DNA from: Lophius americanus
Taxonomy: Eukaryota; Chordata; Actinopteri; Lophiiformes; Lophiidae
DNA: 64,000 nucleotides
Assembly: GCA_037951165.1 (NCBI GenBank)
Contig: JBBDHG010000061.1
Location: forward strand, 4,561,001 to 4,625,000
Direction: 5' to 3'
Shown here: positions 12,361 through 26,800 of the stretch, piece by piece
Numbering within the stretch: the stretch's first letter is position 1
How the letters are laid out: the number at the start of each line of letters is the position of its first letter
Position numbers and translations under genes: made by a program
Notes under the pieces: generated by a model
Seen by the model: only the letters and a program-made list of their open reading frames with translations
Told to the model about the DNA's origin: nothing
Databases searched by the model: none

Positions 12361-15300
12361 ACTTAAAAAAAGAAGTACTCTTATCTGAAATTCAGGAGTA
12401 AGAAGCCGGTCTGTATCAAATTACTGTGTTAGCAATACGGATTTGTAGAAGACAGACACACTGATACAAGTGATAGCATCACTTCCTTGGCGAAGGCAAC
12501 ACACTTCCAAACACCATGAGACTTGCTGAAACAATGGGCCTGTGTAACCCACTGCGTTACATGATCAGTGATGCAGACCTGCACAAAGTGCTCAAAAACA
12601 CACAGACATATGGACAAGGGGCAATTGTAAGGCAAAGAGGGCTGACTGTTTCCACATGGATAGGAGAGGCTGGATAGTCTAGTGGAACAGTGAGAGAGAC
12701 AGGTATTGGAAGGGAGCCCAGCAATTTGAAGCCAGAATACGCTGGCTCAGAAGATTAACATTGGAGTACCACCATCTGAGGAGGAACCATGGTACAGAGC
12801 CTTAGAATGAAGAAGAATGAAGTGGAAAAATATGGGCAGAGGATGATGACATTTGCCCCCCTAAATTTATAACAAATACATCAGACTCTGACATTATTCT
12901 TCATTCCTTTGGTATTGTTTAAGTGATATGTCGGAAGAAGATGAAAACCCGTCATAGTTCAACAATCAAAGAGACAATTCTACTAGACACTACGAACACA
13001 CATAGCCAGGAGAGGAGTAATGGATCAGAAACTAAAAGAGGGAGACAAGTGGAAAACGCAAGGAAATCAACAGTACTAAACCTTCAAAATAAAACAGGAA
13101 ACACAACCTTAAACTAACATTAATGAACTGCAAAATATAACACAACCATGACAGTTAGCATCAAAATATCTCAAAGACTTCTTTAACAACATGACTGATT
13201 TTGGTTTAGAGAAGGTGATTCCCAGTCTAAGATACAGGCACCAAAGACCCGACACACTGAGCCGCACAAAATGTGACATTGATATGGACCATGTTTATTT
13301 TTTAAGAAATCGCTGGAATTTATACAGTTGATATGTACAAAGGTTTGCTTCAGCAGATTAATATTCTTGCATGCAAGTGACTTGTTTTAAAATACAAAAG
13401 GTTTATGTACATACGTTTGAATGCCGTTGGCAGTGTAGTATTCAGACGCATCACTTTTTCACTGATTTTTCGGATGCCAACCTTTGATTCACAACAAACA
13501 AAATTATAATTATGACATGATTTCTCTTTGAGTTTTGCGAGTAAATACATTTCAACTGAAAAGCAAAATACTGATTTGATCTTGCTTGAAATATGTTTTT
13601 CAGTTGATCTGTAACCACAACATAAGAACCAAATAATGAATATAGTGTTCACAAATGTGAACACTATGTTTTAACATACAGTAAAATATCTTATCACTTT
13701 TGATCAATTGAAGATTCATATCCTGCCTGATTTCCACCTTTAATTGTCACATTATTGAAAGTTTCATACACGCCCATATAAATGTGAAGTTTTTAGTCAT
13801 CATTCCTCTAGTAGTCCATAATGAAACCCATTCTTAATGATTCCAGTTGCAGAGATATGAGGGGAAATCCACAGCCACTAAAGACATAAAAACACTTTTT
13901 ACAGTTTAACCAAAGCTAATATGAGGCTCCAGAAGTAAGTTGTAAAGAGAAAGAATATTCGAAAAACAAATTTTAAATGGATAGTATTTGTAACAATTCC
14001 TTCTATCTGTCCCTATTCTTTAAAAATCAGCAAACAGGATGTGGAAATGTCTGAAACTAAATTTAGCAGACTAGAAAAGGTTTTGAAGGACTGAGGGGAT
14101 ATATTTAGGATTTGGCGCACAAAACAAGTCCAAATGGATGAATGCAAATAAAATAAAGTGCACATCTTTAGTAGTGTCTTCCTGTCTCATTGCTCTAAAC
14201 CGTTATAGAGGTGATTGCAATTGGTTGCATATTCATTTAACCATAAAGGCAATGACAAAGAATAGACACAAGATCAAAAGAGGCAGTTAGATATTCGGAG
14301 AACATGTATTACCAGGAATGTCTTAGGTTTCCAGTCAAGGAGTGGATCCTAAACAAGTACAACAGGAGTCAAAAGGACTAGACGAGGCAGCTTAAACGGC
14401 CAGTATTGTACAGACAAGGAGAAAGGTGAGCAAAGGTTTGAAATATTCCATGGTGAGTTGTCACACAGAGTGCAATGGAGCGAGAATAGTTCAATCTGTG
14501 TGTACTAATTCTCTATCACTTCAAGCAGTATCCACATGTGACTATTAAGCCATGGAATATCCTCTTAGTGGTGGGACTTCCTTTCAATTTGGCAGTGTGA
14601 TCTATTCGGTGCAAATATCATGGGAACTACTTAAAATAGTCAATGAATCCCCAAATTCCTTGTCAAATTTCCTGCTCCTCTAATTTTGAAATCACTCTTT
14701 AATTTACTAAACCAAAAATGACTGAGGGTGTGTAGTAACTTTGGAGACAACTGTTGCATACATTAACATTGTTTCCTATAGTCATAAAACACTGATTTTT
14801 ATCATCCGGGCACATTCCTCAATTTCAAACCTGCAAACCTAAAACTCAAACCCCAGAATGAGACTGGAAACACAGATTGGGTAAATTACATACCAGTTCA
14901 ATTTCTTCATTGTCTGTAAACGTGTGCTTATAGGTTGATGATGCTAAGAATCGTCTTCAATACTAACATAGTGCTATCTGCTACAATTTTACAAATTTCA
15001 CATCAGATTTTGGATCATGACAGATTTTACATGACGATGCAATGCAGCTACTAAGCTACTAGGTGCTGCTCAAAGGTGCGGCCCAATATTGCACACTTTC
15101 AAGGATTATTTTCTTGCACATGTTCATCTCCCTATCCTTCAAGCTTGCTTGTTGGATAATTATAATGCAGCAGCAGAAGAATAGCCTTTAAAAGATATTT
15201 CTGGAGGTATACTCAAGACCTGGTAGCCTACAGTAAGTTGACTCAAAGAAAGTCAGCAGGGTTTGTTCTGCATATGAAAACAGCTTAACAGGACCCTCGG

Positions 15301-17283
15301 AGAGAATCTGTGCATATTTGACACTCCAGGTGTTACAAACCGGAAGCTCTGTATTATTCTCTGGTATCTCTTCTTTGGAAAGGGATGACACAAAGTCAGT
15401 CAAAAAAGCCCATTCAGAGGAAACAGAGAAGTGAGCATTGAGAGGCTGATTCATGCTAGTCATATCAGAGTCCTTCAACAAAACACCAAGTACAAGTCTC
15501 TCAGATTGTGGTTGTTATGTAGCGCAGATCAAGGAATTATTTGACATTGATCATTAGGATGTCTTAAATTCTGCAGCAGTGTGGTGGTAAAATCAAGAGC
15601 TGAAGAGACAACGCCCGTTCCACAAAATCTATAAAAACCGTCCCAAAAAATCAAGCGGGTGAATCATTTTATAACAGATGTCACAGGAGGTGCATTTCAC
15701 AAACATAGAGGTGTAATAACATGCAACTGAGGAGAACAAAGAAGGCTCCACACGTAGAGATGGTACATAACACTGCTGCTTAACGGGATGATACTTGTAA
15801 CTCAAGGTGGGTGTGAGCAGTATCAATAGATGAACATACTTGTTCTTTCTTTACAGGGTGAAATTCGGAAGTTGTGCCAAAGGTAACCGATGTCATATCA
15901 ACAGGTTACTGACGGAGGTCATGAAGTCCTTACTTTCTTTAAAAAGGTGGTTTGTCAAATACAAAGAAAAGAAAAAAAAATCTATTGTTTACACATCAGT
16001 CTAGTAGGAGACCAAATCGAGTTCTAATATCTGGAAAAATAATTGAGTTTTTTTTTTTTACATGTTGGATACCTTATTTTAAATAAATGGTGCACCAATG
16101 CCTTCAGAAATTCCAGTTAAAAAAGATTAGTGTGCCAACCAGATGTCAAGAAATTATATCAAGTTGAGAAATTAGGTTGAATAAATATTTATATAGACAA
16201 GGCAATTCTGTCTATAGTTGAATTTTCAGTCTAATGTACCCCAACGTTGACCACAACCGGTAAAGATGTCTGTTTTCCACACTGAGTGATTCTCGTGTGT
16301 AACTGCGGTGAAAAAAATTAATTAAAATAAGAAGTCAGCTGCTTCCAATAAATCTTAATGAATTAATACATCTTGCTTCTTTCTGACCAGAGGCATTAAG
16401 ATGACTGGGAGCAGAAAAGAAAGCAATAAATATCCAGCTGCACAGCACCTGAACTTGTAATCAGGTTTAGTACACAAAAAAACACATAAATAACCAACAA
16501 AAGAATAAATACATAAACAATTACATTTCCCTGAAATAATGACTTGCAGCAGAAAACACATACAGCAGGGTGACCTTATGGTACAAAAAGACTTTCCCAT
16601 GAGTGCAGAGTCTGCAGGAGTGATCACCTATAAGCAGCACAGAACCATTATCTAATCCAGCATTCCCAAACACATACAGTATGAACATCTTGCAAAGCAA
16701 CAAAAATACCAAATAAGTGGTAAGTGGGTAATGACTGGAAGAAAGTATAAAAGCTCTAGAAAAGTTAGATTACAGAACGTTTTTCAAAAACAGAAATTTT
16801 GTATTTACAGTAAACAAACAAATGCTACGAAACAGTACCATCATGCCTTTGGCTAAAGCCAATCATCTGTTCTAATAGTGGTCATGTGTCAATTCCCAAA
16901 AGAGAACCACAGTAATGAGTTGTGCACGATCTTCAAAATTAAAATATGTCTATGTTTCCTTAGGGTAAGCAACAGCAGAATGTTTACTATAGCATGAATT
17001 CGTAGATTTCCCTACAAGTGAAAATGTGATTGCCTAAGTGCATTACTTTGCAAATCAAGTCAAACTACTTATGAAAAAGTTTGGCTGATAAAAAATGGAG
17101 GCAAACCATGTGATATATGGACCACTGAATAAAAAAAAATATTTTCGTTGGAAAATAATTCACCAAAAGCAGAGAGACTGAACGTAAGAACCCTTTGAGG
17201 TCAGTCTGGGGTTTGTGCCAGCGTGCAGCTTAGGTCTCTTTAGCGAAACGGTGAGTTACATGTCTGTTATCCCCTCAAACAAT

Positions 17284-17375
17284 CAATCTTTATTTATATA
17301 GCGCCAAGTCAAAACAACAGTTGTCTCAAGGTGGTTTCCAGAAAAAGAGCAGGTCTAGACCAAATTTATATTAAA
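17284..17375. repeat. Fish interspersed repeat fragment (LINE 3'-end type)
   Basis: The segment CTTTATTTATATAGCGCCAA, followed by AACAACAGTTGTCTCAAGG and a GTCTAGACC block, matches the very common teleost repeat whose consensus reads TTTATATAGCGCCAAATCA...CAACA...CTCAAGGCGCTTT. Such segments are 3' parts of fish LINE-like elements. It also supplies TTTATT (AATAAA on the minus strand, about 17289-17294), a possible but unproven poly(A) signal for lrch2. Confidence 0.5.
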
Positions 17376-17825
17376 AAAAAATTGATTCCCTAACTGCCAA
17401 TGTCTCCAACGCCGGCGTAGAAATGTTGTCGGTGCCGCAGAAGTTGCAGACTCAGTTATAATTGAGAATGTTGAGAGGGCAGACTCTTTCTATGGACCAC
17501 CGGTTTTCTCCTCCTCTCAGCAGCTGATACAAGAAACACTCAGCCACATGTCTAACCGTCTTCAACACAATGGCCCCAGTGAATAGGATGCAAGTGAAAA
17601 TATGATGATGGGAAGTGCGTGCTGGCCGACATCATATAAAGAGAAAGAGCTGTTTCCTCCTCCTGTCTCCTGTTTCAGTCAGGCAGAAGCACACTCTCAC
17701 AAACCGCTGCTCACTGGGACCCCACCCACAAGGGCTCTCTGGTCCCTGGCGGTGGGATGTGGATTAGGAAAGGGGACAGGGGTTGGCTGGATGGCTGTAG
17801 GTTGGACATAACATTGCAGCTTGTG

Positions 17826-20800
17826 TCAAATAGCTGACAGCTGTGTGGGCTTCAGTGGAGGCAGATCCAGAAGGGCCTGGACAGTCAGACCCACGTTGAC
17901 CAGACCGCGCTCTTCTAGGATGTGATGGGGCAGACACAGCTTGTCCTGTGGTGGTGTACAGACATCTTTCTTCAGTTACAAGCATCAAAACAAATCCTAA
18001 AAGGTTGCTCAAAAGTTGTGTTAATCCCAAAATCGAAAAAGATAAAATCAAATACTTCCCTCTGACCTCCTGTGATATCTAACCATGTACTTTGCTGTGC
18101 TGATTGTTTGTGGAATTAAATAATAATAATAATAATTCTACATTTAATTCATAACGCACTTTACATTTTGATCAAATCTCAAAGTGCTACAAGGTAAAAG
18201 CAGATAAAAGCATCAATAAAAATGATAACAATAATTATATAAAAATGAAGGACTACTACATAACCATCTGATTCACATTGTATGTACTAACAATAAGGAT
18301 CATCAAAGCTTTGAGTTTTTTAGGCACAAAAACACACACAAAGGGAAATTTATGTTATTACATCCAGCATTTAGTTTTGGTGCAGTGGCTCTGAGATAGT
18401 TCTTCCAAAGATATGGGACAGCCAATATATGAAGTACCACAAATTGCCTTGTTTGTATTGTGTGAAGGCAGAAATCTCTGGCAGCTATCTTAAAATCTTG
18501 GAAATTATATAAAAATTATGGAAGCCAAAAAAAGGCCACAAGGATTTTAATTTTAGGACAGAACTAATTGAATTGCTTCTCTGGGGTAAGGCATTTCAGC
18601 CTGTTTAATCATGATTACTTTCATCCTCCGATTCCAAATCATTATCCATGTGGGTTGAATCCAAAGCAACTTGACTTCCGTACAAAAAGTTTGAGTGAGG
18701 CTAAAATTGCATCGTCTGGTTTCTCATTTTCCAATTTTAGTTTAAGCATGCGAATGGCTCTTAACCTTCTTATGGTAGTTTTTAAGTTATTTGTTGGAGG
18801 AAGGAAATTATAATAGCGTCCTTCCTTTTTTCCACAGTTCTGAATAGACTTCAAGTCATTGACATATATTGTGAATTTTGGCCAGAACAACAGACCAGTT
18901 CTTTTCTTTGAAACCTCAGTATACACTTGCTTGAACCAATTCTATTATCCTATTACTAGTTGCAGGTTAATGTTTTTCCATCAGTGGGAGGTTCTGGCAC
19001 AGTCAGTCAGTATTAATGTAGGATTGTACAGGTCATATCATTGTAAGGTCATTATTTGAAGAACAACAACACAAACCTAATAAAGTTTTATAAAGTTAAG
19101 CATGAAGAATAATTGTGTATTTACCTGTGCGACGCCAATCTTTTTACAGGCATCCAAGAAGTTCTCCACATTCCTTCGGCATTTAGCCATGCTGAGCTTT
19201 GGCTAGAAGTAAGAATATAGTTTGTTTTAGAGGTTAAAAGCAGAACCCTGTTAAAAAGAGCTCTTATGTTATAAAGGCATATGACTATTCCAGTGGTCAA
19301 ACGTACTGAGAGAAGAAGAAACCTCTTCTCAGTAGAATTTATTTTTTGAGGTTAGACAAACTCATCCAAGTGTTATTTGTGATTTAAAATAATGATGATC
19401 CAATTTGGAATTTCGTTGTGCTTACCACTGCAGGAGACGGTACATGGATACTTGCTACGGACCGAGGACAAATGTGATTGGCTAAATGGCAAAGAACAAC
19501 GCCATCCATTAGAGCAGCCCCAACGTCTTCTGGGAGCAACACCATCAGTCTGGATTCAATGTTCTGTAAACGCATCAACAATGACCACATACATAACTGC
19601 CCTCTCTCAAAACACATAGAATAGAATTGAAAAACAATTTCCTCCACATTTATTTTTTACTTAATTATAAACAGTGTATACAATGATTGCCTGAATTCAA
19701 TGATCTGCTGCATTCATGATTAACACCCTCTACAATTTCCTGCTTGTCAGACGCCAATGACTTATTAATATTAGTGTTATATTAAGTATTAATGACTTAA
19801 GAAAACTGGGTTTAGCTGAATGTGTCATATCATCCTTCAGTGGGTCAGTGGGTCCTTCTGATTAAGTGGTCCAAGTTATCTGAGTCATGTGTAACAGCAT
19901 GCGATTTATCAAAGTAAGTGTTGTAAGCCAGGGTGAGTGCAGCAGAGGATGGGTCGAGGTCTGCTGGTAGTCATGCAGCTAGTTAGGGCAGTTAAGAGCA
20001 GGAAACGGATGAATGCATTCACATTTATGGGACGGAAATTGTTTAAATTCAAAGCAGATTTAAATTTTACTATTTTTGGCAATTATTTTGGAAGTCATTT
20101 CATCACAGTCAATAGTCTGAGTTTGTGCGTGTCAAACAACAAGTGAGTTCTTCTCAGCTTAGATCAGCCATAAACTTAAAACCCCCGACCTCATATTGTG
20201 TAGGACCCAATCTCCAATCGCCAAATCTTCGGTGATGCACTTTGTCTTGTGACACCTTTTAAGAACCAGTATTAAGTCTCTCAGCATCTTATTCTACAAT
20301 AGCTTAGGCAACAAAGGTTTGCCACTTCTTTAGAGTCTAAGGAAGGGGCAAACCTTCCTTTGGGAACCAATGTGAGTGAATCAGACAAAGGGAAAAGTGG
20401 ATTTTCAGCTCTGACAAATATGAACACTGACACACAGACACTGAATTATTTTTTTTTTAGGTGCGGATGAGTCTAATGTACATGGCTGGGGGTCAAATAT
20501 CTGAAAGGGTACGGGAGTATAGAAATCTCACCCTGTTACTAGGAGTTAGCTTATTGTTGTAAGACAGCATGTTTCCTGCTAGAAAACCTTTGAAATAATG
20601 GGAGAATGCGTCCAAATGATCCTTGGTCCAGTTTGTATTTTAACTTGTTGCCGGTAATGCAGAGCCGTCATTTTCTCCACCAGGTAGGGTCTGCCCACAA
20701 AACATGTCATCGCTGTCTACAAACAGGAAAAGTTTCTTTTGCGGGAGTATCGCACTGCAGGGCCAGTTTGAAAAACCCATGGTTCCCCACTGATCCAGGT

Positions 20801-23800
20801 AAAGGGTTTAAGAGCTGAAAGATTTTGAAGCTCCTTGAGGCAAGACCTCGGGTTATATAAACAAATTTGACTGAGACGACTTTAATATACATATAGCTAC
20901 TCTTCCAAAGTAATTGACAGTACAGTATGACTCAGAAATCACGACACAGCTTCTTGGGACACTCAGTCAGAACACAAACAATTCTCAGGTCCTTTCATTC
21001 AGGAGTATCTCAAGTGGAGCTTTAGTAGGATCTGTTGAGTTTGCCATGTCTGTGTGTCTTTGTGTGACTCATTATTTGTGTAAGATTCAAAAAGCTAAAA
21101 CAAGCCGGGAAGCTTCTTACCTGCCGTAAGAGTCCTATTTGTTCAATTTCCTCCCTCAAGTGCTCCATCTTCCTCCTCATGGTGAAACTGGGGTCGGTAG
21201 ATGTATACTCTTGACGGCTTCCTCTGGTGAAGGCTGAAATAAAATATGACACACAATGTTCTGTTTTCCAGGTAACAATTAATGAGATACAATTAAGCAG
21301 GTCAGTTCCAGGGTAATGTGATAACAGAAACATCGTCACCCGTAGCCCTTTGTCGGATGATATCCAAGCATGAAATCATAACGATGTTAACCTCTATGTT
21401 TTGGCAAAGTATATTTCGCAATTCTAACTTTACTTTTTATACTACAACATAGTGCAAACAAGTGTTTCCTTTAACTCAAAGTGAAAATATTTGTTTGTTG
21501 TTGTTTTGTCACAGCTGTGGTCAATGTCTCCTGACGCCATGGGAATCAGATACTTTAGGAAGAAATTTCTCACGATCAATGTTACAAATTAGAAAGTGTG
21601 GATTTTGATTCATTATCTGTTCTTATACATGTGAACGTGAGTTTGGATGGACACTCTTCTCAGGGAAGGGATGTGAAACATATGTTCATGTTTTTTCTCA
21701 TTTGGTTACAAACAGGAAACATGAAAGCAGAAATGACACATTTAGACAGCGTGTCTGGATTTATCAGAACTGTAACGGAAAAGCAAGGTTTCGCAAACTC
21801 GTCATAACAATGATGGTGTCATTACCCTAAAGTAAATACATTGTGCATCAACATTCATGTCAAGAAAATACACTCAAGTAAAAGACTTGTCTGTTTGTTT
21901 AAAGTCTCTTCCCTTTCATCCTAAAGCTTAATAATATAATTCTAGAATTTTAATTTCATACGGCTTTATAATTATACTCCACAATATTCGAGGAATATAT
22001 ATTGTACTGTTAACTCCCCTTCATTTATTTGTTAAATTTTGATTAAAAAAAAAGTGTGGGAAACTTCTTAACTCTGATGCATATTGGTCGAGCTGAAACA
22101 ATTGACCAATTAATCAACTGTGAGATGAATAAAAAAATGTAAATGAAGAGAAAAGTTGTGTGTGACGGATGCTGTCGCTATTGAGTAACACTCATTCAAT
22201 GATTTGTGCTAATGAGCAGAGACAAAACACCCTATCAGGTGTGAATTTGAGCCAAATTACATCAAATTGTTCAAATGTGGCCAAACGTGTAAAAAATAAA
22301 TAAATTGAAGAAGCCAGGTTTGAGATGCACACCCTTAGAGGCCCTACAAAGCATGTATGAAATTGTATTGGATTCTTTCAAGACTATTCACTGTGATGTT
22401 ATTCAGCTAAGGCGTTGAAAAACTAAAAAGAAAAAAGTTTGTGAGAGACCATCCCAACTTCCACGGAAAGTACTCCACCTTAAGAGATAACAATGGGTTA
22501 CTGTCTAAGTCTTGATACATCTACTTTGTTGTCTTTTGAAGCTAATAAATGTTGACCTGAACTGTTGTAACCCTCAAGGTGAATATCCTAACAAACCTGC
22601 ATGGGTGATGTGAGGAGAAAAAACAGAGGATTTGATTTTGGGGAAAAAAGCCACAAATGACTTCACATGAAGGTCTTACCTGATCTTGGCTTTAGACCAA
22701 ACACAGTGAGGGTGGTACTAAAATCAGCACAGCGCATTCCCTCCTGAAGAAATATTTTAATTTCAGTCACAATGAGGCATTTTTAGACACTAAAGGGTGT
22801 GTTACAATGAAAAACATGTTTTGACTTTCATCAACCCAGGATTTGTCTTCATACTCACCTCACAATCATCATTTTCACAGGAGTTTCTGCGAGCGCTCTG
22901 ACATTTATACTGTCAGGGAGAGAAAAAAACATCCCTTTAAGAATTTGACATTTGAAATTGCTTGGTTCAGGTTCTATTCATTGTCTCCAGTTGGACAAAT
23001 GTTTGAATCTGTGTTCTGTTTATCTCTCTTGACATTTGCAGTAACCTTTTGCACAGTCCTGAGACATCACACTGGATCTCCTATCACTATTGAACAACGA
23101 ATAGATAGGCTTTATTAGCCGAGGTTATGGCTCTCCTGCCACAGAAACCTATACCATGTACTGAAGAACAGAATTTTTGTTCATCAAATAAAGAAGAAAA
23201 TGTATTTATCAACAATTTAGCAGTAGAAGAATCCATAGTACCTCACTATGAATGTTTTTATTGGAATACATGTAGTGGTCTGTGGTGTGGCAAATAGACA
23301 TTGCTATTTCCTTTCTCAAATGTTGCCTTACATTTCAGTGACAAATTTGAAAACAGATGAAACAATGCATCCTCAGTAGAGGCAAGGTGTTTCCTTCCAG
23401 AATCAATCAACCGTAGGTAATGAAACATGTGCAGGCTCATACCTTCAGATAATCTTTTCTCAGATATTTGTTCCGCTTACGATCTTCATTCTGATTGAGG
23501 ACAGGTGGAACTTCAGGCCACTTTGGCTCCGAATCTGAATCGGTCTTCAGGGTACCATCAAAGGAGCAAGAAGAGGTTGGCTGCATAATCACAATATTAA
23601 CATCATCATCAGCATCATCATCATCATCATGGATAATGCTCTCCATCATCCTGAGATAAAATCTCACATGAGGAGTGGGAGGTGAGACCATGGAGTGTCT
23701 GTGTTACTGAGAAATGTAAAATTGTTGTTATTTTGTCTTAAAATAGAATCATTTTCTTTACCTGTCCACTTAGCACTGACGTGCCACAACTGCCTTCATC

Positions 23801-26800
23801 CAGAGAAGCACTAGAATAAAGACACGAGTAGCATCAGATGACTGAAGTTGTTGTTGTACATTAAAGACACTATAAATATCACATTACAAGCTTCTCTACA
23901 CGTCTCAATTTATATATGGGGTATTATAATCAGATCTTATGAGACAGATCTGTCATGTGACAAATTTGAGCAAGGTTTCATAAAGCAGGTGAGTTTATGC
24001 AGGAACCTGTCAGACAGATGGAGTTTCAGCACCTGTAATGTGGCTATTATTATTTGTTGTTGTTTTCTTTGTTTTTCTATAATTTTTTATTTAATAATTT
24101 CATATTTATTAGGCTGAAAATATTTTAAAAAATGTTAATGGTTGTTTTTGTTGTGTTTTTTGGAAAAAAATGTAAATACTAAGATCAAAAAAGCTTATTT
24201 ATCAACAGTAAACACAATTGTTCTTTGGAGCTACAGCTGTAACAATCATGAAATTTTACCTGACAAATAACTGTCATCAAGGATTATCCTATGATTGAAT
24301 GAGGTAATCAGTAACAGCCAATCACCTCGATGGACCAGTGGTTGTGACTGGTCTGTCAAAGTTCAGCGAATTTGAATAAGTGCTAGATTTGCAGAATTTG
24401 TAAAATTTTTGTTTTTGGTTCAGTCGGTTCACATAAAATTCCTCAAATAACCAATGTAACAGAGTTATTTTTCTGCCTTTGTTTAACCTTATTTGTGCCC
24501 TGCACACTGGTTCTGCTCTAAATGTGTACTAACCTACGAGCCGTCTGAGGTTGGGGCCTCGGTTTGCTGCTGGAGCCTCCAGAGTGACTCAGGAATCTGA
24601 GGATGAAACAGATATACATGTGGTTACAGAACTACCCAATATCATCAGTACGGATAAACTGTGCTGACTGATTATACATCATGCATGCAGGTCGTCCCAC
24701 CATGAGTCATTTGCAGCAGTGCTGACTAATGTAGCAGGGTCTAGGTGGATTGTCAGACATTTACATTGACCGACAATTGTAGTGACATATTCACAAAAAT
24801 AGATGATTTCATAGACTTCAAGAAATATGCTTGGCAAAATCAATAGGAGTTTCACGACTGCAACTGTCCTTGTCTCATCTTGCACAGGACCCACTGTTTC
24901 TTTTTCAGTAATTTGTGTTAGGGTAGCTTTTCACCCAGCCAGATGAGCTGTCCGGTAGATGCTCTGACCAATCGTAATGTACAAATCATCTTCTCATTCC
25001 AACACATCATTTTTTAAGAGCAAATATTCACTTGCTGCCTAACATATCCCACCAACTGACAGATGCCATGAAAACAATATAATCAATGTTATTATCTCAA
25101 CAACACCTGTCAGTGGTTATAACGTTATGGTTGATATTAACCCTTGTACCTCACTCAGGGCATTTCTGTCGTGATCTAAAAATAATTTTTTTTTTGATAA
25201 TTCCATGTTATTGCCATCAATTTTGGAGATGTTTTGTCCATTTCCACCACAGATCCTACCAACATGTCAGTAAGATACTATGTAAACAAAATCTGTCTTC
25301 AAAGCATATCAAGTGCAAAAATGTTCCATTTCAAACCCATTAAATCTAAATATTTTGATCTTACTGGTATCACAGAAAAATAATCATAAATAAGTTTTAA
25401 TTATGGTATCTTCGAGAAGCTTCAAATTCTTGTTACTATATTTTTTTTATTAGAAAGTGAAATTTTCACATGGAAAATATATGCAAACACATAAATAATA
25501 AAGTCAAATTCCAACTTATTTTGATAATTATTGCGAATTTTTGCCATTTTCAAGAAGGGGCCACTTTCACCATCTTATACCCTCTATGTATATCTTTTCT
25601 TTTTTATCTAATATGAAAAAAGAAAATGTAAAAATGTATCTGAGTCAGTGTTATTGCTAATCCCTGACATATTCCACACTAAATTAGAAAAATAAATAAT
25701 CCACTTATCACTGAGTAAATGGAAAACAAAACATCTCTGTATTTTTATCATAAAAAAACAGGGTTATGATGTAAAAAATGGATATTTGAAGGGCTAAAAA
25801 CCTGATAATAAATTAATATTTGATAGTCGTGATCAGGACCGTCACTGATTTAAACACTTTATGCTGTTAAAATGGAAAATTATTTAAATAATAATTTCAT
25901 AGAAGTTTAAAGAAGCAGACATTTGTGCAATGCAATGTGCGTAAATTTCGATGAATGAAGCAAAAGGGTTAATAGTACAAAAATAATTGTATATTGTACT
26001 TATTGAAACACAGACACTCATCAGAGGCCTACTGTGTAGATTTGACAGCACCAGGGGTGTGACAGGCAAACTTGGTGTAGGTGATAAAGAAAGTCCATCG
26101 ACCTGTGTGCTCGGCCAGTCACTCTCCGGCGATGAATAAGACTCTCTGCTCTGCAAATTAAGGATCGTCGTCTAGAAGCCGTACATCAAATGTGCAGCAG
26201 CAGACAAGAGAGATGGAAAGCAGGAAATTAAGCACTAAGTGAAGTGATGCAAGAATTTGATTTGAGAGCAGCACACGTTGTACATGGTGATGAAAGGATT
26301 AAACAGAAAAACATCCAGTTCAGCAGTGTATTTAAGAAAACTCTTGCTTTTCTCAACTGCAAGTGTGCTACAAAATCTCCCACAACCTTTGAACTTTTCG
26401 AGGTAAAGAAATTACATTTGTCAGAAGTTACAAATATTTGGGATTTCTCATTTATCAAAACTCGTCTTTTAAGTCTCAGATAGCGAAGCTGGTCTCCCTG
26501 CTCATGGTGAAGCTGGGCTTTTACTATAGGACTCATTCCTGCTTTTTTATTTTAGAGCGAGAAAAGTATCTTGTTTCGTCAACCTTTTTAGCGCTTCTGG
26601 ACAGTGTTGATGTGTCATACATGGGGGCTTCTGCTAACTGTTTGCGGTCTCTGGACACTATCCATCATTGCTCCTTGAGATACGTTACTGGATTGAAGTG
26701 ACTTATGTGCCATTGCAATTTATACGCTACAACTGATTAGCATATAAGCACAGATGAATCTTTATAGGTACGCAGACGTGCACACTGGCTGTTACTCATC

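Larger units (their letters stand above)
10900..17280. other. Intergenic stretch downstream of lrch2
   Basis: This is mostly AT-rich sequence with short ORFs lacking family resemblance. It contains a small LINE reverse-transcriptase remnant at 11880-12030 and an (AT)n patch at 12335-12360. I found no gene that I can support. Confidence 0.5.

Noticed and set aside
15188..15481. 97-codon minus-strand frame downstream of lrch2
   Set aside because: I checked it for cytokine-receptor features because of the il13ra2 synteny idea. It has no WSxWS or conserved cysteine pattern.
26228..26536. 102-codon minus-strand frame in an lrch2 intron
   Set aside because: It is antisense to a recognisable LINE ORF2 remnant on the plus strand.
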